A stretch of 64,000 nt of DNA from Segetibacter aerophilus (GCF_007991655.1 NZ_BJYT01000007.1:248001-312000), one strand, 5' to 3'. Numbered from the stretch's first letter, positions 18,355-27,284 are shown. Notes: generated by a model not told the origin, from the letters alone. A program made the numbers and translations.

Positions 18355-20076
18355 CTAGCTAACCTGCAAATACTCGTCGTTCACAAAATCCATCAAAGAT
18401 TTTATATAATCGGGAGATAGGTTAAACTCTAAACCGGCAGCTTCATACAAAGCAGGTAAAGTCTTAGTTCCACCAAGGCTGAGCGCATTGATGTAGTTTT
18501 TTAACGCTTGTTCTTTATTGCCTTTAAACTGTTTCCAAAGCCCGATCGCCCCCAGCTGAGCAATGCCATATTCAATATAATAAAATGGTACTTCAAACAA
18601 ATGCAGCTGTCTTTGCCAGCTAAATTTTCTATACTCTTCCAATCCACTAAAATCAACTACTCCTGTTGAAAACTCTTCCAGGATTTCCATCCATTTTGCT
18701 GTTCTTTCTTCTAATGAATGATCTGGATTCTCATACACCCAGTGCTGAAATTTGTCAACGGTTGCGATCCATGGGAAAATAGTAATTGTTCTTTCAAGTT
18801 GATGTTCTTTCGCTCTAATCAGGTCTTCTTCCTTGTCGAAAAATACTTTCCAGAATTCCATGCTGAAAAGCTCCATAGCCATACTTGCTACTTCGGCTAT
18901 TTCCATTGGATATTCTTTAAAAGCGCTTAAAGGCAAGGGATGCGAAAGGAATGAGTGAATAGCGTGTCCACCTTCGTGAACCATAGTAGTAACGTCATGC
19001 ATTTGACCGGCAGCATTCATAAAAATAAATGGAGCACCGCTCTCAGCTAATGGGCAGTTGTAACCGCCGGGAGCTTTCCCCTTGCGGCTCTCCAAATCAA
19101 GATGACCAAGGTCTTTCATTTTGCGAAGACAATCAGCAAAAAAAGGGTTCAGTTCTTCGAAACATTTAATAGCTTTTTCAGTCAGGTCTTCGCCGGTAGT
19201 AAATGGTTTCAGCGGCTCAATTCCTTCAGGCTCCGCTTCTGTATCCCACGGACGAAGTGTATCCAATCCAAGCTTCTGTTTCTTCTTTTGATTTATTTTT
19301 CTTACCAATGGCACTACGTGCAGCTTCACCGCTTCATGAAAATTAAAACAATCCTCTTTTGTATAATCAAAGCGGCCCATCTCTGCAAACTTGTAGTCGC
19401 GGTAGTTTGCAAAACCTGCATTCAATGCTACCTGGTGGCGCTTTTGAATCAACTTTGTGTACAAATCATCGAGGGCTTCTTTATCCTGCAAACGCCTTTC
19501 GTGAATTTTACGGTAGACCTCTTCGCGTAAGCTACGGTCATGATCTTCTAAAAATTTTGACGCTTGTTGCAACGTATACTCCTGGCCTTTCACCTCGATA
19601 GTCATTGCACCTGAAATTTGTCCATACTGTTGCGCCATCACGCTTAATTCAGCCTGGATAGGAATATTTGCTTCCCTGAACAGTTCGATGCTTTTACGCA
19701 CATTTCTCAGGTAAGTGTAATATTGTTGCTCATCCAATTCTTTTATATAAGGACTGTCGACCAGCTTGCGGTTAAGCAAGTCTGCATAAGGTTGAAGCTT
19801 TGGCTGTATCTCCATACAAAAGAATGTAAAAGCTTCTTCCAGCTTTTTATCAGTTGTATCACAAGTCATGCGGATTTGTCTCCAGCAAGCATCTTCGCTT
19901 ACCACCGCCTCCAACTCGCTCATGTCTTTCATCCACTTTTCCAACTCTTCTCGCGAATTTATCGGCCGTTCAACCAACTCCTTAAAATAAGGCTCAAGGC
20001 TACTCCAGTCAGTTATTACAAAATCAGCAGGAACATAATTTCTTTCCAGCTTCTTAATATCTGCAGTCAATGTCAT
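18355..20076 (-). CDS. M3 family oligoendopeptidase
   Basis: Zinc metallopeptidase of the M3B oligoendopeptidase F group, which degrades peptides in the cytoplasm. The 573-residue length and domain order fit: a helical N-terminal part followed by the catalytic domain with HEGGH (about residues 366-370) and the downstream glutamate in the EVASMAMELF helix as third zinc ligand. No signal peptide is present. It forms a same-strand series with the DUF5606 gene upstream, but a strong hairpin (20099-20154) lies between them. Confidence 0.93.
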   Translation of the reverse strand: MTLTADIKKLERNYVPADFVITDWSSLEPYFKELVERPINSREELEKWMKDMSELEAVVSEDACWRQIRMTCDTTDKKLEEAFTFFCMEIQPKLQPYADLLNRKLVDSPYIKELDEQQYYTYLRNVRKSIELFREANIPIQAELSVMAQQYGQISGAMTIEVKGQEYTLQQASKFLEDHDRSLREEVYRKIHERRLQDKEALDDLYTKLIQKRHQVALNAGFANYRDYKFAEMGRFDYTKEDCFNFHEAVKLHVVPLVRKINQKKKQKLGLDTLRPWDTEAEPEGIEPLKPFTTGEDLTEKAIKCFEELNPFFADCLRKMKDLGHLDLESRKGKAPGGYNCPLAESGAPFIFMNAAGQMHDVTTMVHEGGHAIHSFLSHPLPLSAFKEYPMEIAEVASMAMELFSMEFWKVFFDKEEDLIRAKEHQLERTITIFPWIATVDKFQHWVYENPDHSLEERTAKWMEILEEFSTGVVDFSGLEEYRKFSWQRQLHLFEVPFYYIEYGIAQLGAIGLWKQFKGNKEQALKNYINALSLGGTKTLPALYEAAGLEFNLSPDYIKSLMDFVNDEYLQVS

Positions 20077-20098
20077 TTGTGTACGATTTTAAAAGAAA

Positions 20099-20154
20099 GC
20101 TGCAAGCTATAAGCCTCAAGCTTCAAGCTTGTTTCGTGGCTTGTAGCTTGCAGC
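20099..20154. repeat. long hairpin of AAGCTTGCAGC-type repeats
   Basis: A 17-base-pair imperfect stem (11 perfect pairs GCTGCAAGCTA/TAGCTTGCAGC, one G-T, then AAGCC/GGCTT) with a 22-base loop that itself repeats CAAGCTT. The word continues past the stem (cttacaacttgcagcc, to 20168). There is no T-run, so it is not a typical terminator. Confidence 0.7.
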
Positions 20155-20175
20155 TTACAACTTGCAGCCGTTATT

Positions 20176-20646
20176 TTATTCTTCTGTTTTTTCCACACCC
20201 GCCACCTCAGTATCAGGCTCGGTTACTTCCACAGCCTGCTCTCCATCTTCGGCTTCCTCGGTATGGCTTAATTTAATTTCTACATTGTTTGCCTTTAAAA
20301 CATTATACCACTTTACCATCTTTTTCATATCACTGGCATACACTCTTTCAAAGTCCATGTCAGGATACACCTTTTGAAAATAAGCCTTCACAGCATTGCC
20401 GTCTTTATCAGAAGGCAAAGGCTCACTACTATTCTGCATAGCAGTCAGCACCTCCACAAGATTTACGTTGTCGCGAACAGTATAAACTTCAATGCTTTCA
20501 AGATGCGAAAAATTATGTACACGGCTAGCTACAAACTTCGTGCTTTTATCTTCAAGCGAGCGAACGATGGCGCCGTCCTTTTTGCTACCAACCAATTCGA
20601 ACAATCCACCCAAACCTGTAACAGAAATTATTTTCCCGTATTCCAT
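20176..20646 (-). CDS. DUF5606 family protein
   Basis: A 156-residue soluble protein of the Bacteroidota family DUF5606. The N-terminal YGKIISVTGLGGLFELVG begins a small beta-rich domain, followed by SRVHNFSHLESIEVYT, a helical PDMDFERVYASDMKKMVKWY stretch, and an acidic low-complexity tail (about residues 130-156). The ATG at 20646 is preferred because the longer frame begins at a TTG. Function is unknown. The first 60 residues resemble a small SH3-like or nucleic-acid-binding fold, but this is only an impression. Confidence 0.88.
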   Translation of the reverse strand: MEYGKIISVTGLGGLFELVGSKKDGAIVRSLEDKSTKFVASRVHNFSHLESIEVYTVRDNVNLVEVLTAMQNSSEPLPSDKDGNAVKAYFQKVYPDMDFERVYASDMKKMVKWYNVLKANNVEIKLSHTEEAEDGEQAVEVTEPDTEVAGVEKTEE

Positions 20647-20774
20647 AGTCAATCTATTATTTTAAAGACGTGCAAGTTAAAAGGAATTACCTTAAAGCCC
20701 GTTCGAATTAAGAATTTTAAGGTTTTGATTTTGGATAGGATTTAGGAGCGGGCCACCGTTCTTTAAGCAACATT

Positions 20775-20794
20775 GTTGTGTCACTCCCTTGTAC
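20775..20794 (+). repeat. dispersed intergenic repeat, GTG-T-CAC subtype
   Basis: GTTGTGTCACTCCCTTGTAC. The last seven bases (CTTGTAC) are shared with the GCG-T-CGC subtype at 3580 and 36578, showing that the subtypes are related. Confidence 0.7.
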
Positions 20795-20852
20795 AATTGT
20801 AGTTTTTTCGGCTCCGTTAGTATTTAAGCTATTATCGATTTTAGGCCAAAAA

Positions 20853-21230
20853 TCATTTCAACTGTGCGATCTTAATCTGCATAATCGTTGCGATGCTTTT
20901 TGCTTTCTGTTTTGCTGCAAAAGCGTTTTTGCCTTCAAATAATTCATCTACAGTTTTACCGAAAGTTTCAAGCCAGGTATCAAAATGATGCTTTTCAAAT
21001 TTCGATTTCTGGTTTAAAACCAGGTGCGGCTGGATGGCATTTTTTTTATAAGTGGGAGCATCAAATAAAACCATTTCCCAAAAATCAACAATGATCGGAA
21101 GATGATGCTTCATATCTATTTTAGCAACATCGGTAAAAATGTAAGCGATAGTTTCATTCTTAAGAAGTGTATCGTAAAACTTTCGTAGTAGCACAAAAAG
21201 ATCATCCCTCGTTTCTAGATCACGCTTCAT
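20853..21230 (-). CDS. truncated haemoglobin, group III
   Basis: A 125-residue globin of the 2/2 fold. The proximal haem-binding histidine is in the KHHFDTWL segment (about residue 81), and HLPIIVDFWEMVLF (about 43-57) is typical of group III. The group-specific lack of the glycine motifs also fits. It probably binds O2 or NO. It lies 20 bases downstream of a DsbA-like thioredoxin-fold gene and is likely cotranscribed with it, which suggests a joint role in redox or nitrosative stress (inference). Confidence 0.9.
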   Translation of the reverse strand: MKRDLETRDDLFVLLRKFYDTLLKNETIAYIFTDVAKIDMKHHLPIIVDFWEMVLFDAPTYKKNAIQPHLVLNQKSKFEKHHFDTWLETFGKTVDELFEGKNAFAAKQKAKSIATIMQIKIAQLK

Positions 21231-21250
21231 ATTCTCACTTTATACAAACA

Positions 21251-21907
21251 TCAGTTTTTGGCTTTTACAGAAAGCAGCACATTTTCTATTCGTTGCTTTA
21301 ATGTCTCATAATCAGTAAAACCTCTTGCAACCATATTAAACTTCAATTCACCCGTTTGGATAAACACGCATGGATAGCCTGTAACTTGCAACTGCTTTAC
21401 AAGCGAAAATTCATAGTACGCCTTCTCTTTGTATTCTTCGCTATCCAGCCTTTCGTAGAACACCTCAGGGTGGATGCTATACTTTTCAAGCAAGTGCCTA
21501 TACGCTTCGTCATCGGTCAAATCCCTTCCCTCGTAGTTCAATGAGTATTGTAGATCTGATGCAAATTCAACTGCCCGCTCAGGATAGAACTCTTTAAAGA
21601 TGGCCATTGCTATTGCCGGCTTTTCTGAGTTGGGAAACCAGTCGCTGTCTTCATAATGAAAGATGTGCCAAAGAAAGTCTTTACCGAATTCTATACCTGT
21701 TGTCTCTTCAACTGTTTTGTAAGCCTTTTGAATGTAGGGCGCAATTTGTTCTATGTGCGTCGGCTTTTCCGGAAGAATCATTCCACCTGATAAAACGTCT
21801 ATGTCGAACCTGCCTTTATAATCTTCGGCCACTCGTTTTATGATTGGACTAAATCCATAGCACCAACCGCAGTAAGCATCATAACAATAAATCAATACCG
21901 GTTTCAT
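21251..21907 (-). CDS. DsbA-family thioredoxin-fold protein (FrnE-like)
   Basis: A 218-residue protein with a thioredoxin fold and inserted helical domain. The active-site motif is CGWC (residues 13-16), and the cis-proline loop is in VTGYPCVFIQ (about 178). There is no signal peptide, so it is a cytoplasmic member related to FrnE rather than periplasmic DsbA. A -7 element (TACCTTTG, 21912-21919) ends just four bases before the ATG, so the transcript may be leaderless. It is followed by the truncated haemoglobin gene. Confidence 0.9.
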   Translation of the reverse strand: MKPVLIYCYDAYCGWCYGFSPIIKRVAEDYKGRFDIDVLSGGMILPEKPTHIEQIAPYIQKAYKTVEETTGIEFGKDFLWHIFHYEDSDWFPNSEKPAIAMAIFKEFYPERAVEFASDLQYSLNYEGRDLTDDEAYRHLLEKYSIHPEVFYERLDSEEYKEKAYYEFSLVKQLQVTGYPCVFIQTGELKFNMVARGFTDYETLKQRIENVLLSVKAKN

Positions 21908-21911
21908 CGCC

Positions 21912-21919
21912 CAAAGGTA
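21912..21919 (-). promoter_or_regulatory. -7 promoter element abutting the DsbA-like gene
   Basis: The minus strand reads TACCTTTG, an exact TAnnTTTG match, with only four bases before the ATG. Confidence 0.55.
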
Positions 21920-21979
21920 AGAGAACGATGATTTATGAGATTAGGAACGATTGGAGGAGAAAATTTGGGAGCATTTTTT

Positions 21980-22300
21980 TTACGGGAGCTGTAAGACTTG
22001 CTTCAATTTGAAATCCAGGTCTCTCCGTTCGAAACTATTAAGAGAGCCTATTTTTCCAACACTTAGAGTTCTATCAATTGTTGCAATCTTACTGGTTCTT
22101 ATCAATGAAATTTTCTTGATACCATTTATAGGATTGGGATGAATAATTAAGTCTGTTGCCTCTTGCCAATTAATTTGGGTAGTAATAAAGCAAACGGTCA
22201 GGTCGTGTGTAGTTGCAACCAAAATAATGGCCGGGCGAAGTTTAGTTCCGGTAAGGTCTGTAAACGGAAAAGGGATTAAGACAATATCTCCTTTTTGCAT
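21980..22300 (-). CDS. MazF/PemK-family toxin
   Basis: A 106-residue protein of the CcdB/MazF fold, probably an mRNA-cleaving toxin. The N-terminal KGDIVLIPFPFTDLTGTKLRP motif is characteristic, with the Arg-Pro pair forming the active-site strand, and the conserved LIRTSKI segment (about residue 67) carries the second catalytic region. Its ATG overlaps the stop of the upstream antitoxin gene by one base, the usual arrangement for type II toxin-antitoxin operons. Target sequence cannot be predicted. Confidence 0.9.
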   Translation of the reverse strand: MQKGDIVLIPFPFTDLTGTKLRPAIILVATTHDLTVCFITTQINWQEATDLIIHPNPINGIKKISLIRTSKIATIDRTLSVGKIGSLNSFERRDLDFKLKQVLQLP

Positions 22301-22524
22301 TAAAGTTTTTGTTTGACGTCAGCTGATGAATAAAGTTCTTCATCTTCGTTTAAAAAGTTGAAGACTTCACCTTCGGCCTGAAGTTTCTGAATGCCTTTTT
22401 GCAAAATCTGTTCTTCATATTTTTTTAGTAGGAAATCAGCAAAGTCTAAAATCTCTTCTGCTTTGTCTTCAGGGAGAAGATTTAATGCCTTAACAGTTTT
22501 TTGTATGATAGCTTCTTTTGACAT
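22300..22524 (-). CDS. antitoxin, DUF2281-like
   Basis: A 74-residue protein with the N-terminal helical LPEDKAEEILDFADFLLKKYEE segment typical of DUF2281-type antitoxins, followed by an acidic C-terminal tail that would wrap around the toxin. It has no obvious AbrB-type DNA-binding domain, so autoregulation may be weak or absent. Start codon context: a TAAATTTG -7 box (22530-22537) ends five bases before the ATG. The toxin follows with a one-base overlap. Confidence 0.85.
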   Translation of the reverse strand: MSKEAIIQKTVKALNLLPEDKAEEILDFADFLLKKYEEQILQKGIQKLQAEGEVFNFLNEDEELYSSADVKQKL

Positions 22525-22529
22525 CTAAA

Positions 22530-22537
22530 CAAATTTA
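22530..22537 (-). promoter_or_regulatory. -7 promoter element of the toxin-antitoxin operon
   Basis: The minus strand reads TAAATTTG, an exact consensus match, five bases before the antitoxin ATG. Confidence 0.5.
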
Positions 22538-22571
22538 CCTTTTTCCTTGCAAACTCGTACTGGTTTCCCTA

Positions 22572-23261
22572 TTACAACTGTCCAAACTCCCGCAAATACT
22601 TTTCTATATAAACATCCTTCGTTTTTAATTTGTACTGCATAATAAAACGGGGATGAGATAGCGGAACTATCTTCTCGAAGAGCTTGTATTCCAGGTTAAG
22701 CTTTGATAAAAATTTAAAGTTCTCTCCTTCGCCAAGACAAAAGGCAACGGAAGTATTGAGTCCCCACGCTATCTGTTTACGGAAACTTTCAACAGAAAAA
22801 GGAATAACTCTCTGAGCTAAAATCTTGTCGTCGTAATAGTTCAGGTTCTTGCCGCCCTTGGTAAACCCAAGCGGACTAATCGAAGTAAAATAGAGCTTGC
22901 GATAAAAAGCTTCAGGCCCACCAAAAGCATTGATCATATCATATACAAAAACGGAAGACAGTTCCTGCTTGCGTGGCCAACTGTTTTCTATCCCGCATTC
23001 TTTCTCCAGGCGAATAGGGTCAGTAAACGGAACACCGGTAACACCACCTCCAAACCTGCCAGGATTAATTCCAACAATGCAGTAACGGGGATTATCGTCA
23101 TTGTAATATTTGTTGTAAAAAACGTTTACAACCCTCGCTGTTTCTGCGTCAGAAAATGGATTCATTACTTCTACTCCTAATCGTAGCTCGAGCGGAAATT
23201 GAAGTCCGAAAAGAAAGTCAGTTATTTTGTTCGAAAGCATTTTGAAGTTGGAGTATGACAC
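22572..23261 (-). CDS. uracil-DNA glycosylase superfamily protein (SMUG2-like)
   Basis: A 229-residue protein of the UDG superfamily, likely removing uracil or related deaminated bases from DNA. Motif 1 is GINPGRFGGGVTGVPFTDP (about residue 63), and motif 2 is SHPRFIMQY (about residue 202), with the histidine typical of the SMUG-like branch. The open frame starts at a GTG; an ATG seven codons later (23240) is an alternative that better fits the family. It sits 49 bases from the polA stop on the same strand, consistent with a DNA-repair neighbourhood. Confidence 0.83.
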   Translation of the reverse strand: MSYSNFKMLSNKITDFLFGLQFPLELRLGVEVMNPFSDAETARVVNVFYNKYYNDDNPRYCIVGINPGRFGGGVTGVPFTDPIRLEKECGIENSWPRKQELSSVFVYDMINAFGGPEAFYRKLYFTSISPLGFTKGGKNLNYYDDKILAQRVIPFSVESFRKQIAWGLNTSVAFCLGEGENFKFLSKLNLEYKLFEKIVPLSHPRFIMQYKLKTKDVYIEKYLREFGQL

Positions 23262-23310
23262 TTAACAGAAGTTAAACGGCGACTACTTTGTTTCCATCTA
23301 AGGTTATAGG

Positions 23311-26145
23311 CTAATGCGCCTCCAACCAGTTATCACCCACTCCCAAATCTGCACTTGCAGGAACCTCATTTGGTAACGCCAAAGCAGATTCCATACAGTC
23401 GATGATAATGGGTTTAATCAGCTCTACTTCATCTTTATACGCATCGAAAACCAATTCGTCGTGCACCTGCAAGATCATTTTAGATTTCAGTTTGCGTTGT
23501 TTAAACTCACTGTGAATTTTAATCATTGCAAGCTTAATCATATCAGCAGCCGTTCCCTGTATAGGCATGTTGATCGCGTTACGTTCAGCATATCCGCGCA
23601 CTGTAAAATTGTTGCTGTTAATATCTTTTAACCAGCGCTTGCGACCAAGCAGCGTTTCAACATAACCATGCTTCTGTGCAAACTTCATTTGCGCGTCCAT
23701 GTACTGTTGAATGTTTGGGAACTGTTTTTTATAATTTTCGATAATCTCTTTGGCCTCGCTTCGACTAATTTTTAGGTTTTCAGAGAGTCCAAAAGCACCT
23801 TGGCCATAGATGATTCCAAAGTTTACGCTTTTGGCTTTGTAACGCATTTCTTTGGTTACATCAGCTTCTTCCACGTTATATACTTTCGCAGCGGTTGCTG
23901 TGTGAATGTCTTTGCTTTGCTTAAATGCATCACACATATTAGGGTCGCCGCTAATAGCAGCTACGATGCGTAATTCTATCTGTGAATAGTCCGCGCTTAC
24001 GATCACATGATGTTCATCTCTAGGTACAAATGCTTTCCTTATCTCTCTTCCACGCTCTGTACGGACCGGTATGTTTTGGAGGTTTGGATTGTTACTGCTT
24101 AATCTTCCGGTTACGGCTACTGCCTGGCTGTAGCAGGTATGCACTCTTCCTGTCTTTCTATTAATCATTAGGGGAAGAGCATCGATATAGGTATTCTTCA
24201 ATTTTGTCAATTCTCTGAAACCCATGATGTCGTCAACAATCTTGTGTTGTGACGCGAGTTTCATCAGCACATCTTCCCCTGTCGCGTACTGCCCGCTTTT
24301 TGTTTTCTTCGCTTTTGGATCAAGCTTTAGTTTTTCAAACAAAACTTCACCTAGTTGTTTAGGTGATGCAAGATTGAACCTCACCTCTGCCACTGCATAC
24401 ACATTCTCTTCACAACAGGCGGCTTCTTTTTCAAGCTCTTTTGAGTAATCGCTTAAAAAATTCTTGTCAATGCGGACGCCCTCATACTCCATATCAAGAA
24501 GTACTTTTATCAACGGCGTTTCTACATCAGCAAAAACTTTGTCTACTTTTCTCGACGTTATTAATGGAGCAAAAGCATTTTTCAACTGAAGTGTTATATC
24601 CGCATCTTCTACCGCATATTCCTTTATTTTTTCAAGCTCTACATCTTTCATTGTCATCTGTCCCTTGCCTTTTTTTCCAATCAGCTCATCTATAGAAACC
24701 GGCTCGTATTGAAGGAATTGGGCGCTCAGGTAATCCATATTTCTTCTGCCTTCAGGCTCGATGAGGTAGTGAGCAAGCATGGTGTCAAAAAACTCACCTG
24801 CAAATTCAACTCCGTACCATTTGAAAACTGTGAGATCGTACTTCACATTCTGTCCCACCCATTTTTTATTAGGGTCATTAAACAAGGGTCTGAAGTACTC
24901 AAGAAATTCCAGGACATCTTCGTGCTTTTTAGGGGCAGGAATATAATAACCTTCACCTTGCTTGTATGAAAAACTCAGTCCTACCAGCTCAACATCATGG
25001 GCATATGTTCCTGTTGTTTCGGTGTCGAAACTGATTTCTTCAATCGCCATCAGTTCATTTACCAGTTCCTTCATTTTTTCTTCACCTTCGACAAGCGTGT
25101 AGTTATGAGGAGTATTGCTAATGTTTTTATCAGCAGTAAGACCTACGTTTTCGACGGGCTCACTGATATCGGCTACCTGTACATCAATTGTTTTCCCTTC
25201 TTCAACGGTTACAAACAAATCCATTTGCCCGCCTGATGGAGTCGTTGCTACTTTCTCAAATACATTGAACTCATCGCCCAAAATTCTTTTGCCCAATGCC
25301 TTAAATTCGAGTTCGGCAAAAAGATCTTTTAGTTCGGGAATGTTCCATTCTGAGAGCATGTATTCTTCCTCATGAAACTGCACAGGAACGTCAGTAATAA
25401 TTCGCGCCAGCTTCTTACTCATGATCGCCGCCTCTCTGCCATTCCGGATTTTCTCGCCTAACGCGCCTTTGATTTCATCTGCATGAGCCAGGATGTTTTC
25501 GAGGTTGTCATATTCCTTCAAAAGTTTGCACGCTGTTTTCTCGCCCACACCTGCAATACCCGGAATGTTATCTACCGCATCGCCCATCAATCCCAACATG
25601 TCGACCACCTGTTCTACCCGTTCGATACACCACTTTTCAGTTATCTTTTTTGCATCCAGTATCTCTTCTTTGCTCCCCATATAGGGGGGCTTATAGATGT
25701 AAACTCCTTTGTGAATAAGCAACTGGCCATAATCTTTATCAGGGGTTACCATGTACACGTCGTAACCGAGGTCTGCTGCCTGCCATGCAAGCGTTCCAAT
25801 CACATCATCGGCTTCGTAACCATCCAGTTCGACAACGGGAATATTAAAGGCTTTAATTATTTTTTTGATGTCAGGTATTGCGCTTGTTAGGTCTTCAGGT
25901 GCAGCCTGCCTGTTTGCTTTATATGCAGCAAAGTCTGTATGACGTTCTGTGTCTGCTTCGGTATCAAAACATACAGCGAGGTGGGTAGGTTTTTCTTTAT
26001 TGATTAAGTCTACAAGCGTAGTGGTAAAACCAAATTGCGCATTTGTATTACGTCCTTTGCTGGTGATACGAGGTGCACGAATCAAGGCGTAGTAAGCGCG
26101 GTAAATCAACGCCATTGCATCTAATAAAAACAACTTTTTTGCCAT
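23311..26145 (-). CDS. polA: DNA polymerase I
   Basis: A 944-residue PolA with three domains: 5'-nuclease (about 1-300; DAMALIYRAYYAL start, FDTEAD, YEADDVIGT), 3'-5' exonuclease (about 350-530) and polymerase (about 540-944). The exonuclease retains its acidic residues (SFDTETTG, NVKYDLTV, YAVEDAD), so proofreading is probably active. Polymerase motifs A (SADYSQIELR), B (RYKAKSVNFGIIYG) and C (QVHDEL) are intact. A near-consensus -7 box (TACCTTCG, 26150-26157) sits four bases before the ATG. It is involved in Okazaki-fragment processing and repair. Confidence 0.97.
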   Translation of the reverse strand: MAKKLFLLDAMALIYRAYYALIRAPRITSKGRNTNAQFGFTTTLVDLINKEKPTHLAVCFDTEADTERHTDFAAYKANRQAAPEDLTSAIPDIKKIIKAFNIPVVELDGYEADDVIGTLAWQAADLGYDVYMVTPDKDYGQLLIHKGVYIYKPPYMGSKEEILDAKKITEKWCIERVEQVVDMLGLMGDAVDNIPGIAGVGEKTACKLLKEYDNLENILAHADEIKGALGEKIRNGREAAIMSKKLARIITDVPVQFHEEEYMLSEWNIPELKDLFAELEFKALGKRILGDEFNVFEKVATTPSGGQMDLFVTVEEGKTIDVQVADISEPVENVGLTADKNISNTPHNYTLVEGEEKMKELVNELMAIEEISFDTETTGTYAHDVELVGLSFSYKQGEGYYIPAPKKHEDVLEFLEYFRPLFNDPNKKWVGQNVKYDLTVFKWYGVEFAGEFFDTMLAHYLIEPEGRRNMDYLSAQFLQYEPVSIDELIGKKGKGQMTMKDVELEKIKEYAVEDADITLQLKNAFAPLITSRKVDKVFADVETPLIKVLLDMEYEGVRIDKNFLSDYSKELEKEAACCEENVYAVAEVRFNLASPKQLGEVLFEKLKLDPKAKKTKSGQYATGEDVLMKLASQHKIVDDIMGFRELTKLKNTYIDALPLMINRKTGRVHTCYSQAVAVTGRLSSNNPNLQNIPVRTERGREIRKAFVPRDEHHVIVSADYSQIELRIVAAISGDPNMCDAFKQSKDIHTATAAKVYNVEEADVTKEMRYKAKSVNFGIIYGQGAFGLSENLKISRSEAKEIIENYKKQFPNIQQYMDAQMKFAQKHGYVETLLGRKRWLKDINSNNFTVRGYAERNAINMPIQGTAADMIKLAMIKIHSEFKQRKLKSKMILQVHDELVFDAYKDEVELIKPIIIDCMESALALPNEVPASADLGVGDNWLEAH

Positions 26146-26149
26146 CGGG

Positions 26150-26157
26150 CGAAGGTA
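26150..26157 (-). promoter_or_regulatory. possible -7 promoter element abutting polA
   Basis: The minus strand reads TACCTTCG (one mismatch to TAnnTTTG), four bases before the polA ATG, as at the DsbA-like gene. Confidence 0.4.
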
Positions 26158-26322
26158 ATAATTAGCGTTGACAATCGGAGAGTCAAGGGACTGGTGGGGT
26201 ATCGGCGAGCAGTTGGTAAGCTCTGCGGATAATATTTGGAAAAAGGAATTAATGAACCGAAAAGACTTAAACTACGGACGATAGTTGTAAGGTTATCCAA
26301 CGTAGTGCTACAAGCAACTTTG

Positions 26323-26335
26323 GTTGCGACGCTCC
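26323..26335 (+). repeat. dispersed intergenic repeat, GCG-A-CGC subtype
   Basis: GTTGCGACGCTCC. An identical word lies inverted at 27272-27284, on the other side of the glycosyltransferase-like gene. Confidence 0.6.
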
Positions 26336-26423
26336 GTTTTGACTTTATAACTATGAGGAGCATTGTAGTGATTGTAATGATTCAAGAACCAAGAGACTTA
26401 ACCTTGAACGCCTTCATGCAACT

Positions 26424-27152
26424 CTAATCGTCTTTCAACTTTACCCTTGTAGAAAGAACAATGCCTTCTATATTTTGACTCAGCTGTCGCATACGATACA
26501 CACGTTCGGCAGCAGTATCCTCTCTCTGTTGTTCCGGACAATACAGATCTGCTTCGTATGCCTCTACTGTAAAGCCAAGCCGTTTAGCTATATTAAAAAT
26601 GTAAGGCCTCCATCCCCAACCAATGTCGTCCTGCACAAGATTTAAGTAGGGCACGAGATGCTTGTTTAGCAAAAAGGGTCCATAGGTAAAGTCGAAGTGG
26701 TGACCTATTACTTCAGCACAACAATTGTTTATAGTGGTTTCTGTCATTTGTTGGAAAGCAGGAAAAGTTGCAAACGCTGCCGCTGACCTTGAAGCCGTGA
26801 CAATGCCCGTGTTTTCCGTTGTTTGTATGGCTTGTAACATTTCGTCTAATGAGCTGCTAAAGAAATCAAACTTATCAGGTTCGGTATAAAAGATAAAATC
26901 AGCACTGGAAAGTGATGCTTCTACCACACTATTCTTAGCCTGCTCCCATACACCACGCGCTTCTGCTTTCGATAAAATGAAATTGGGAAAGCTTTTAAGG
27001 AAGTCTATAAAACCAGCGCGGGAACCTCCATCACTAACGAAGACCGGCATTTGAAGTTGAGCAAGTTGCTGCAATGATTTTCTTAGGAGCATTTCTTCCT
27101 CGTCGTCTCTTGCAAGGGTAATAGTTGCAATAGAAATATTGTCTTTAGTCAT
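26424..27152 (-). CDS. putative GT-A fold glycosyltransferase-like protein
   Basis: A 242-residue soluble protein. The N-terminal half looks like a GT-A nucleotide-sugar fold: a first beta strand ISIATITLARDDEE, then VSDGGS (about residue 39), and an acidic FYTEPDK motif (about 87) at the place of the metal-binding DxD. The C-terminal half includes WGWRPYIFNIAKRLG, which could be the acceptor side. I do not recognise a specific family, and function as a transferase is inference. It is flanked by an inverted pair of GTTGCGACGCTCC repeats about 960 bases apart. Confidence 0.6.
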   Translation of the reverse strand: MTKDNISIATITLARDDEEEMLLRKSLQQLAQLQMPVFVSDGGSRAGFIDFLKSFPNFILSKAEARGVWEQAKNSVVEASLSSADFIFYTEPDKFDFFSSSLDEMLQAIQTTENTGIVTASRSAAAFATFPAFQQMTETTINNCCAEVIGHHFDFTYGPFLLNKHLVPYLNLVQDDIGWGWRPYIFNIAKRLGFTVEAYEADLYCPEQQREDTAAERVYRMRQLSQNIEGIVLSTRVKLKDD

Positions 27153-27271
27153 GAAAGTTTTATTGGTGTTTGTAAAAATCTACCTGATTTTGATCTAAAC
27201 AAAAATATGCCTCGGAAAGGCTTAAAGTAAATAATCGGCGGAGCTGCTCATCGAAGAATTAATAGTTGAAT

Positions 27272-27284
27272 GGAGCGTCGCAAC
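27272..27284 (-). repeat. dispersed intergenic repeat, GCG-A-CGC subtype
   Basis: The minus strand reads GTTGCGACGCTCC, preceded by GGCATT as in the copy at 3892-3907 (GCATT). It is inverted relative to 26323-26335. Confidence 0.6.

Noticed and set aside
26236-26427. A 63-residue plus-strand frame in the polA-upstream gap
   Set aside because: The region holds a dispersed repeat and AT-rich sequence; there is no domain or codon pattern supporting a gene.
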